Below are positions 26,736-35,800 of a stretch of 54,993 bases of DNA, piece by piece (position 1 is the stretch's first letter; the number at the start of each line of letters is the position of its first letter). The stretch is taken from assembly GCA_030645495.1 (NCBI GenBank), contig JAUSLV010000013.1:1-54993 (forward strand). The letters run 5' to 3'. The translations under genes and the position numbers were made by a program. This stretch comes from Actinomycetota bacterium. GTDB taxonomy: Bacteria; Actinomycetota; Acidimicrobiia; Acidimicrobiales; Ilumatobacteraceae. The notes below the pieces were generated by a model that was given only the letters and a program-made list of their open reading frames with translations, had not been told where the DNA came from and searched no databases.

Positions 26736-28450
26736 GCAGCACCGTGACGATCCGGCCGGTAGGAGTGTGGCGTGTGGCGTGGCGGGTCAGCCGACACCGA
26801 CCCGGGCCGTTCTGGCTGGGTTTCGTGCTGTTCCTGCTGTTCTTCACCTTCCCCGTGCTCAACGGATGGCTGCTCGGTCGCGCATTCCACGCGCTCGAAG
26901 CCGGGCAACAGACGCACGTCTACTGGTTCGCGTTGGGTGCCCTCGGCTGCGAGACGGCGCGGATGGCCAGCATTCACTGGGGTGCGCTGGTGTGGACCCG
27001 CGTGATCGTGCACATGCAGACGTTCCTGCGCGCGAACTTGCTGGCCGCCCAACTCGCCAGCGGTGGGCCGGAAGCCGGACGCCCGGTCGGGTCCGCGGGT
27101 GAAGCGATCACCCACTTCCGCGACGATGTGGAGGACGTGACGATGTTCGTCGACGGCCTTGTTGATGTGAGTGCCGGCACCGTGTTCACCGTGCTCGCCG
27201 CGTTCGTGCTGGGCAGCATCGACGCCGGAGCCGCGGCGATCCTGATCGTGCCGCTGGCCGGTGTTGCGCTCGCCACTCGTGCGCTCGACACGCGCATCAA
27301 GCGCTACCGCGCCGCCGATCGTGCTGCGGCCACCGCCGTGAGCGGGTTCCTCGGCGACGTGATGGCGGCCACCACCACCATCAAGGTGAACGGTGCCGCG
27401 CCGGCCGCGCTGCACCGGCTGCGCACGCTCGTGGATGCTCGACGACACACGGCGGTGCGCGACCGGGTGCTGGAAGAGGGCGTGCAGGCGTTCGCCCAGG
27501 GCTCGGCCGATGTGGGGCTGGGGTTCGTGCTGCTGGTGACCGCGGGTGCGATGGCCAGCGGGTCGTTCGATGTCGGCAAGCTGGCCGTGTTCACCGCCTA
27601 CCTCGGCTGGCTCAGCTTCCTACCCCGCATGGTGGGCCGCGTGCTCGCCCGCCGCAAGCAGGCCGGGGTGGCGCTCGATCGCATGGCGGCGACGGTGGCG
27701 GATGGCGCGCTGGCCAACTTGGTGCGGCCACGGGATCTGCCCATCGAGCACCACGAGGCTCGGCCCCGGCCGGCGGCCGCACGGCCGATGAGGGAGCCCC
27801 TCGAACTGCTGCACGTGCGCGACCTGCAGGCCCGCTTCGCTACTGGTGGCGGCGTGAGTGAGGTGTCGTTCACGATTCCCCGCGGCAGCTTCACGGTGCT
27901 CACCGGCCCGATCGGCTGCGGCAAGACCACCCTGCTGCGCGCCCTGCTCGGCTTGGCCCACGAGGCCACGGCCACCGGCGAGGTGCGCTGGAACGGCCGG
28001 CCGGTACTCGACCGAGGAGCGTTCTTCGTGCCCCCGAACGCGGCCTACCTGCCCCAGGTGCCGCAGCTGATCAGCGACTCGGTGGCCGAGAACGTGGCCC
28101 TCGGTGACGTTCCGGACGGCGCCGTGCGGCGGGCGCTGGAACTGGCCGCGGTGAGCGCCGATATTGACGAGATGCCCGACGGCGACGACACGCTCATCGG
28201 ACCTCGCGGGTTGCGGTTGTCGGGCGGCCAGCGCCAACGCGTCGCCACCGCCCGGGCGCTGGTGCACGGCCCCGAGCTGGTGGTGCTCGACGACCTGTCG
28301 AGCGCGCTCGACGTGGAGACCGAGTTGGCGCTGTGGAGCAACCTGGCTGCGGCCGGCATCACCGTGCTGGCGGTCTCGCATCGCCAGGTGGCGTTCGATC
28401 GTGCCGATCAGGTGCTGCGACTCGATTCCGGACGGCTACTCCCCGGCTAG
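26732..28450 (+). CDS. ABC exporter half-transporter B (Asp in place of catalytic Glu)
   Basis: Encodes 572 residues; its ATG overlaps the previous stop (ATGA). An exporter membrane domain (first helix near FWLGFVLFLLFFTFPVLNGW) precedes the nucleotide-binding domain: Walker A GPIGCGKTTLLRAL, canonical signature LSGGQRQRVATARAL, Walker B LVVLDDLSSALD with Asp where the catalytic Glu should be, and H-loop His in AVSHRQ. With gene A this predicts a heterodimer with one active and one degenerate ATP site. Its last seven codons including the stop lie inside the left copy of the 37-bp island repeat. Confidence 0.9.
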   Translation: MSSTVTIRPVGVWRVAWRVSRHRPGPFWLGFVLFLLFFTFPVLNGWLLGRAFHALEAGQQTHVYWFALGALGCETARMASIHWGALVWTRVIVHMQTFLRANLLAAQLASGGPEAGRPVGSAGEAITHFRDDVEDVTMFVDGLVDVSAGTVFTVLAAFVLGSIDAGAAAILIVPLAGVALATRALDTRIKRYRAADRAAATAVSGFLGDVMAATTTIKVNGAAPAALHRLRTLVDARRHTAVRDRVLEEGVQAFAQGSADVGLGFVLLVTAGAMASGSFDVGKLAVFTAYLGWLSFLPRMVGRVLARRKQAGVALDRMAATVADGALANLVRPRDLPIEHHEARPRPAAARPMREPLELLHVRDLQARFATGGGVSEVSFTIPRGSFTVLTGPIGCGKTTLLRALLGLAHEATATGEVRWNGRPVLDRGAFFVPPNAAYLPQVPQLISDSVAENVALGDVPDGAVRRALELAAVSADIDEMPDGDDTLIGPRGLRLSGGQRQRVATARALVHGPELVVLDDLSSALDVETELALWSNLAAAGITVLAVSHRQVAFDRADQVLRLDSGRLLPG

Positions 28451-28467
28451 CATTCCTGGCGAACGTG
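28431..28467. repeat. 37-bp direct repeat, left copy (island boundary)
   Basis: Begins GACGGCTACTCCCCGG and ends TGGCGAACGTG, identical at every base to 37741-37777 in the same orientation. It contains the last codons and TAG stop of the exporter gene B. Bases flanking the repeat differ on both sides (CCG/GGG here, GAT/AAA at the other copy). Confidence 0.97.
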
Positions 28468-28765
28468 GGGTGACGAAAACGCCGAGAACCATGTTCGCGC
28501 CGCGCCACGTTGCCGTGTTTGTGGCAACACTTTGCGAGGTGGAGGTCGTAGACGTACCCTGCGCCGAGGACAGCGGCGACCCAGACTCCTTCTGCTGGTC
28601 GATGAGCCGGGGTTGCGTCGCTCTGACAGCCCCCGAGCTCATAGACGTCAACGGGCGCAACGGCCGGCGCGTCGTAGACGTGCGCGAGCGCAGCTCCGGG
28701 CGAGGGCAGTGTTACGCGACAAAGATCGTAACGACGGCCAACACAATCCGTCGGAACCAGTTCAT
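28468..28765 (-). pseudogene. Frame-broken paralogue of the secreted leader of the gene at 29039-29623
   Basis: An ATG at 28765 begins MNWFRRIVLAVVTIFVA, a signal-like sequence, then a TAA. Beyond it the other frames continue the similarity to the intact neighbour: HVYDAPAVAPVDVYELGG here versus CTYDAPTVSRADVHQLNG there, and QGTSTTSTSQSVATNTAT here versus RGTSTTPQSRSVATEAAG there. The DNA is also alike (for example TGTGGCAACACTT and GGTCGTAGACGTACC in both, on the plus strand). So at least one stop and one frameshift separate it from a working gene, and no toxin-like C-terminus follows. It starts 3 bases after the stop of the second immunity candidate and runs into the left 37-bp repeat. Confidence 0.75.
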
Positions 28766-28767
28766 CG

Positions 28768-29049
28768 CTAGTCGTCCTCTTCGAGCGGTCGGTCAGCGTC
28801 GCTTCCTTCGTCCAGGATCGCCTGCAGCTCAAGTTCTCGACGCCGGCGCACCTCGGCGTCATGGGCCTCGGGCCATTCGGGGTTCGCGGCGAAAAGTGCA
28901 TCGGTGATCGCTGTCGAATGGCAACCGCGAGCCGACAGCTCTTCAAGCACCTCTGTGGCAGTTAGCCAGGCAGACGTCCACTGCGCCCCGTGTGGTGGAC
29001 TCAGCTCCACGCAGTACCGGCCACCTTCGTAGGTCACGTCAACGGACAT
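28768..29049 (-). CDS. Probable immunity protein for the second toxin
   Basis: Encodes 93 residues with no signal peptide: MSVDVTYEGGRYCVELSPPH, then a helical, strongly acidic second half ending PLEEDD. The ATG overlaps the last 11 bases of the secreted toxin-like gene. A small acidic cytoplasmic protein directly after a toxin gene is the usual arrangement of immunity genes. I do not recognise a family; the role is inferred from position and composition. Confidence 0.6.
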   Translation of the reverse strand: MSVDVTYEGGRYCVELSPPHGAQWTSAWLTATEVLEELSARGCHSTAITDALFAANPEWPEAHDAEVRRRRELELQAILDEGSDADRPLEEDD

Positions 29050-29623
29050 GCGAGACCATCCAATTGGACTCGCCGGGAAGGACCGTCGGCTGGTAGCCGG
29101 GATAGCCGCGAACGATGTTGTGTTCCATCCCGTAGTTCGGACTCGTCTCCATCGGGTAGTAGGCGCGCCCAGGTTCGGGGCCGATGTCGATGATCGTCCG
29201 ACCTTCGCCCGTCCAAGTCTCGATCTGGGCTCGGTTGTGAGCGAGCAACTCGTCGTACGTGTAGCTGGCCGGGTTCTCGACGCCGGGATATGTCACGTAG
29301 CCGTTCTGTTCAGCGTACGGAACCACCCTGTTGGGCATGCCCTCGCCGATGACCGCGGGGCGGAGCTCCCCGGCCGCTTCTGTGGCAACACTTCGCGATT
29401 GTGGGGTCGTAGACGTACCTCGAGCCCCAACGGGCAGCGAGGCAGACCCCTCGCGCGCAGCGCTGAGCTGGGCCTCCTCGGCATCGAAGCCGTTGAGCTG
29501 GTGAACGTCAGCGCGCGAGACGGTCGGCGCGTCGTACGTGCACCCCTCCGCGACGGCCGTCGTCGTACGTGTTCCATCGATCGCAAACACAACCGCCAGC
29601 AACGCGATCAGGAATCGGCGCAT
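29039..29623 (-). CDS. Secreted toxin-like protein with short leader (orphan cassette)
   Basis: Encodes 194 residues. A signal peptide (MRRFLIALLAVVFAIDG, cleavage possibly after TAVAEG) is followed by a low-complexity Ser/Thr/Ala linker to about residue 88. A compact C-terminal domain follows: IGEGMPNRVVPYAEQNGYVT, ELLAHNRAQIETW, GRTIIDIGPEPGRAYYP and YGMEHNIVRGYPGY. This layout (conserved residues after a variable linker) is that of a toxin tip detached from a large carrier. It overlaps the first immunity gene by 16 bases and the second by 11. The toxic activity is not identified. Confidence 0.6.
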   Translation of the reverse strand: MRRFLIALLAVVFAIDGTRTTTAVAEGCTYDAPTVSRADVHQLNGFDAEEAQLSAAREGSASLPVGARGTSTTPQSRSVATEAAGELRPAVIGEGMPNRVVPYAEQNGYVTYPGVENPASYTYDELLAHNRAQIETWTGEGRTIIDIGPEPGRAYYPMETSPNYGMEHNIVRGYPGYQPTVLPGESNWMVSHVR

Positions 29624-29877
29624 CCCTCGTCCTTCGGCGATTGACGGTCAGCGAGGATGCCGTTCAGGATGCCCCACGGTGCGCCGTCGATGTCGTGCCA
29701 CTCCTGCTCCCGCAGGCGTTCCAACCGATCCGAAGTCATCCACGCGGGTGGCTCGTCGACAACGACGAGTTCTGGGTAGATCGACGCGATCTCCTCCTTG
29801 CTGCGAGCGTTCATGATGCCCCAGACGCCACCCATGCCGTACTCGTACCCGACGAGGAACTCCTGTTTCTCCGGCAT
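29608..29877 (-). CDS. Probable immunity protein for the RHS toxin
   Basis: Encodes 89 residues from the ATG at 29877, which has AGGTAAGG just upstream and lies 4 bases after the RHS stop. Reads MPEKQEFLVGYEYGMGGVWG, then RSKEEIASIYPELVVVDEPP and AWMTSDRLERL; it is acidic, without signal or membrane segment. Small proteins with the YGMGGVW...PEL.VVDEPPAW pattern occur next to toxin genes in actinobacteria, from memory. Position immediately behind the toxin tip is the main support. A longer in-frame start at 29985 would lie inside the RHS gene and is rejected. Confidence 0.7.
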   Translation of the reverse strand: MPEKQEFLVGYEYGMGGVWGIMNARSKEEIASIYPELVVVDEPPAWMTSDRLERLREQEWHDIDGAPWGILNGILADRQSPKDEGCADS

Positions 29878-29881
29878 GTCC

Positions 29882-32800
29882 TTACCTCGGTCCAAAGCGA
29901 ATGAACGGAAGGCCGGTGATATCGATCGGTGAGGTCGTAGTGATCTCAATCCCGCCACCCGGTTGCCCGTTGTACGGCTGCACAACGGATGGCGACGAGG
30001 GGCACTGAACGCGACACATTGGGATCTCGAAGTACCCGTCCGGCGTCTTGTTGAGCGCGAGCTTCGACTGAGCGGACACTCCGTCGAGATACTCGTCGGG
30101 TGTCAACCACGTCTTTCCGGACGACACGCCAGGTGTGATCTCACCTCCCTTGGAGATGGATTCACCGAACTCAGCCGTTGTGTAGTGGCGCACCGTCGCG
30201 GGCATCCCCGCTTCTGTGGCTCCGCCGAGTCGGTAGGCCCCAGGATTCCCTGTGGGCCCGATGGCGGCGAGTGGGCGTGGTCCCGGTTCGAGTGCACCCA
30301 GCACCTTGATGTCGTGTACCGCATCTGACCCGCGTTCAAGGTCGTGGCCGATATCGGCAACCTCACCTGCTTCACGAGCAAGGCGGACAATCTCAACCAT
30401 CTCGTCGGAGCTGCGTTCAACGTCTCGGACAAGATCGACAACTCCGTCCGCCTCGTTCACGAGGTGGCGCGCTCGGTTGAAATCCCCGAGATCGTCTAGA
30501 TGCTTTAGTCCTTTCGCCCAGACCGCCCCGCCAGCGGACAAAGCGGCGAAGCCACACGAAACGGCGTCGCCTTGCGAGCAGTCATATGCATCGATCACCG
30601 CCCCGATTACCGGTACACCGCCAAGAGCGAGCCTGAGGCCCATCTCCATACCCTCGTCCAAGGTTTCAAATCTCAGTTTGGAGCAGTTCGCGTCCTCGTA
30701 CTCGAGCAGCTCATCCCCATTCATCGCGTGGAAGCCATCGCATGGCCCCTTCTGAGCGCGTTCACAGTCGTAGGCCAACTTGGTGCCATACATCGAGCAG
30801 TCGTCGCCGGTGAAGTCGGGCGATCGACCGTCGGGGTCCCACATCCCCAGGGGATCGTTCTGGGCGTAGGTGTACCGGTTCAGCGAGATCGGGTTGTCGA
30901 TCGTGCCGAACACGGTGTCGCGGCTCGAGAATCCGCCGGTCGCTGGGTCGTACCAGCGGGCACCCATCCACACGTCGCCCGAGGTGGGGTCGGTGACATC
31001 ACCCTGGAACCCGATCGGGGAGTCGGTGCCGGCTGATGCGACGACTGCTCCGAATGGGTCGAACACCGTTGACGACACCAGGGCGCCGTCCGACTCGAAC
31101 CGATAGCCGATGTCCTCATGACGGTCACGCCCGGCGAAGACTGCCACACCATTCTCGGGCTGCTCCACCAGCGGCAGCCCCGCCGGTGAACGGGCGATGC
31201 GCACGCCCGACACGTGCACAGGGTCGATCTCGAATCCTGCGTATGCGAGTACGTCCGGACCGGACTCCACCAATCGATCGAGGCTGTCGTACTGATACAC
31301 AGCCTTGCCGGACGACACCCTGCGACCTAGTGCGTCGAACGACGAGGTGACCGTCACCCCATCGGTCGTCACCGAGTCGAGCGTGCCCCGAGCCGACCAG
31401 GAATACGAAGTCGGCCCTACGGTCAGCAGCTGGTTGCGAGCGTCGTAGGTGGATGTGACCCCGTCGCGGTTGACGAGGTTCCCGGCTGGATCCCAGCCGA
31501 ACGTGGCGGTCACGCTGTTCGGTTTGGTCCAGCCGGTAAGGCGGCCTGCAGCGTCGTAGGTGTAGCTGTTTGCCCCAGCTCCGCTGTTTCCGGGAAGCGT
31601 GGCCGTCTGTGACACGACGTTGCCGTCTTCGTCGTAGCCGTAGGCGTAACTCGCAACGGGCGCATCGAGCGCGTCGCGGAGTTGGTCGGAGGTCAAGCGA
31701 CCGAGAGCGTCGTAGGCCAGGTGCCGCCGGCTTTGCCCGTCGTATCCGATGGTCAGCACCTGCCCGGCTGCGTCGTATGTGAGCGTCTGGGTGGTTCCCG
31801 ACAGCCCGTCTGACGCGGCCACGAGGTTCCCGCGGCTGTTCCAGCTGAACGTCGTGGTGCCGGCCGCATCCGTGCGTGATGTCATCCGGCCGTCGGCGTC
31901 GTACTCGAACTGTGATTGGTATTGGGTGGGGCCGGCGGTCGCCAGCAGGAGCCCGGAGTCGTCCCAAGTGAGCGTCACATCGCCGGCCGGAGTACCAAAG
32001 GACGTGATCCGGCCAACGGCGTCATACCCGAACGTCCGTGTGGCGGCATCAAGGCCGATGCCCGAGCCGGCCTCGACGGTGACACGACCCAACTCGTCGA
32101 GAGTGCGCGTCGTGATCACGTTGCCTGGTGCGATGTCCTTCACGGAATGGCCGCCCGCGTCGTAGTCGGTCAACCAGGTGCGTTCTGCCAGCGTCGGGTG
32201 GGTGGCAGTTGCCGGTTCGGTGGTCGATGTCGCGAGGTTCCAAGCGTTGTAGCCGTACCAGGTCTCGTTGCCCCGACCGTCGGTCACGCGGGCCAGGTTC
32301 CCCGCAGCGTCGTAGCCGTACTCGGTGACGATCGATTCCACGGCGGTCGTCGGCTGAACAACTGCGGTGAGGCGGCCCAGCGCGTCGTATTGGTACGAGG
32401 TCGTGAAGAGCGCGGAATCAGCACCGTACGCATTCCCTCGCGGTGAAGTGGACGCCAGCAGGAGGCCAGTCGCGTCGTAGGTGCGCGTGGAGATGGCGAG
32501 CGGCGCCCCGCCCGGGGCCAACTGGGTCGTCGCCGTAGATCGGCCGGCCTGATCGAACGTCTCCTGGGTCGCTCGGCCGAGTGGATCGGTGGTGAGCACC
32601 ACCCTGTCGGCGACATCGTAGGCGTAGGTGGTGACTGCCAACGTCGGGTCGACGACAGCAACACGCCGCCCCAGCTGGTCGTACTGGAATGTAGTGACCT
32701 CGGCCAGCGGTGACCGTTCCGACACCAGATCGCCGGCGTCGTCGTAGGTGTACGCCGTCGTGTACTCGTCCGGGGTTGTCGTGTCGTTGCGCACGACGGC

Positions 32801-35800
32801 TGTGTGGGCTCGAAGTCGTCCACGATCGTCGTACGACTGAACGACTCGCGCACCGGAGGCGTCAACCTGTGTTGCGACTTGGCCGGCATCGTCGTACCAG
32901 TACGAGGTGACGCCACGTGGGGCGGAACCAGCCGCCGGTGCCGTGGATCGGATCAGCCGTCCGAGGCCGTCGTAGGTGAAGTCTGTCGTGTGGCCGCGGC
33001 CATCGGTGCGGCTCGTCACGTTGCCATTGGCGTCGTAGGTCGTCGACTCCGCTGAGTGGATCGTCGTGCCCGTGCTGTCGAGAATGTCCGGATACACAGT
33101 CTGGGTCAGTCGACCAAGAGCATCGAAGACCCGGTTGACGACGTGCCCGCGCTCGTTGCGTTGCGCCACTATCTCGCCGAACGTGTTGTACTCGCTTGCC
33201 ACACTGGGTCGAGCCACCGTGGTGTTGCCCGGTTCAGTGATGGCGACCGGTGGCGAAGTCACCTCGACCGTGCGCCCGAGGGCATCAAGGGTGTAGTTCG
33301 TGGTGTGGTCCGCTGGCGTGCCTCCCTGAACGTTGCCGTTCGGAGTGACCTCGCTGAGCCTGTTCCCTCGGTTGTCGTATGTGTAGGTCGTGGTCAGATC
33401 AACGGCGCCGTTCTCCGTCGTGTCGATGAGCACGCGACCACCCGCGTCCAGCACAAACCGTCGTTCAACACTGCCCGTGCTATCCGAGGCCACCTGCCGT
33501 ACGAGGTTCCCTGCGTTGTCGTGGAACAGATCGGTGACCCGATGGATACCAGCGGGGTCCTGAACTGTCTGCACGAGGAAGCCTGCCGGGTCATACGTTC
33601 GTTGCTCGACTCGGGTTCCACCACCTGTTGCGACAGATGTCGCATGTCCTGCGGCGTCGTACACGGTCTCTTCCAGCACGATGTCGCGCTCACTGCCATC
33701 AGGGTCCCGGTAGGCGAGCAGCACCCGCTTGACGAGCTGGCCGGCAGCGTCATAGTCGAACCTGGTCGTGACCCCGACGGGGTCTGTCGACAGCACCTTC
33801 TGGCCAGCGGCGTCATAGACGTTGGTCTCCAATACGACGTCACGGTCAGCGCTCGCTCCTTCGTCGCGAACAGCACCCACAGCCACCCGACGGGTCAGCC
33901 GGTTGAGCGCGTCATACTCATACTGCACCACCTGACCACGAGCATCCGCCCGCGAGGTCACGTTGTCCGCAGCGTCGTAGCCGGTCGTTGACACCCCACC
34001 AAGTGGGTCCGTCACCGAGACCAACCGATCAGCGGCGTCATACGCCAACAGCGACACCCGCTGCGGATCAGGAGCAGCAGAACCCCCGATATCGGCCTCC
34101 GTCACGGACACCAGATTCCCGACCGCGTCGAACACCGAGGCAACTTGCCTTTGGTGAACGATGCCCGTGATCGCACCCACTTGGGCTGCGTCATCCTGGC
34201 GCACCACTCGTCCGCCAGCATCGAGCACATAGGCAATGACGACCCCACCCGGGAAGCCGGAGGGATACTGCGTCCGGGACACGAGGCGCCCCAACTCGTC
34301 GTAGCCATACTCGGTCACGAGTCCGGACGAGTCCGTGGTCTCCCGAAGATTGCCCTTCGCGTCGTAGCCATACGCCGTCACCCCACCATTGGGATCGACC
34401 TCGGCCTTCAGCAATCGCGCCGGGGTCACGCCACCACCGATCGCCGACTCGCTGCCAGTGGTGTACGTCCACGTTCTCGTGGACCCCGCCGGGTGTTGCG
34501 AAGTCGGCGGGGTCGCCTCGGTCAGCTTGTTGCGATAGATCCCATCCCAAGAAGACGTGACTGCGTAGGTATCGTCCGCGGACCCCGACGAACGCGCGTC
34601 ACGAACACTCGTCTGATTGTTGAAGCCGTCGTAGCCGAACCAGGTCGTGTGGCCCAGCGCGTCGGTGGCCGAGAGCTGGTTTCCAGCGCCATCAAAGGTG
34701 AAGGACGTCGTTCGTCCGAGCGGATCGGTGACGCTGTCGCGCATTCCCGACGAGTCGTAGTGGTAGGTGGTGACGTCGCCCAGCGCATCGGTCGTCTTGA
34801 CGAGACGGTAGTAGCCGTCGAACTCCGAGGTGGTCGAGTGCCCATTCGGATCGGTGACGACGGTCTTGTTGCTGTTCACGTAGTCGAACGTCGTCCGATT
34901 GCCGGCGCCGTCCTCCGTCCACGCAACCTTCCCGCCTAAGTAGCCGATCTCCTTGTCGACGTGCCCGTTGGCGTCGGTCACGCGACGGATCACCCCACCC
35001 TGGACGTAGTACCAGGTGCACCAGCCGGTTGCCGGGTCATTGTTCCGCGCGTCACACGCCAGAGCGAGGTTGCTGCCGCTGTACTGGTAGCGCCATTCCA
35101 GAGGCGCTGTGACACCATCCGACGTGACCGGATTGGTCGACACAGACGTGACGCGCGAGCCCGTGTATCCGAAGTTCAAGTACCGACCCGACACCACATC
35201 GGACACCTGGGTCAACCGACTCGATGCATCGTATGTGAGGCTCAGCGCCTGTGCGTCAGCGTCAGCAATTGCCGTCAGCCGGCCGTCGGCACGGAACGTC
35301 ATCACCGAGCCGTCAGTGTCGCTCAGCGTCCAGCCGGTCGTGCCGGTCTTCGTGAGGTGAGTCGTGTAGCCCGGCGGGGTGATGTAACCGCCAGCACCGT
35401 TGGAGTAATGCGTCTCGCGACGCCCGTCGCCGAACAGCACCGTGACATCGCCATTGACGCAATTCTCGAAGACTCGGGTCTCGTAGGTCGAAGTCCATCC
35501 CTTGCCGAACAGGCCGACTCGCCGATCGCTCGAGTTGTAGGTACGCGTGAGTTCAAGCGCCGGCCCGACACCGGCAACAGACACGTCCGTCCAGGATTCC
35601 GAGTAGGCGCCGATCGACGCATTCACCCCTTGTACCGAGTAGCTGTAGCCATCGTGACCGAACACAGCTTCCGGTGACGTCAACTCACCGGTCACCTCCA
35701 CCATGCTCCATGTCGCCGTACCTGAGTCAACGACCCACACATCGACGTTCCAGCCGGCGGGATAGGGCGGCGGGGAAGGGGCAGCGGCATAGACGCCAGC

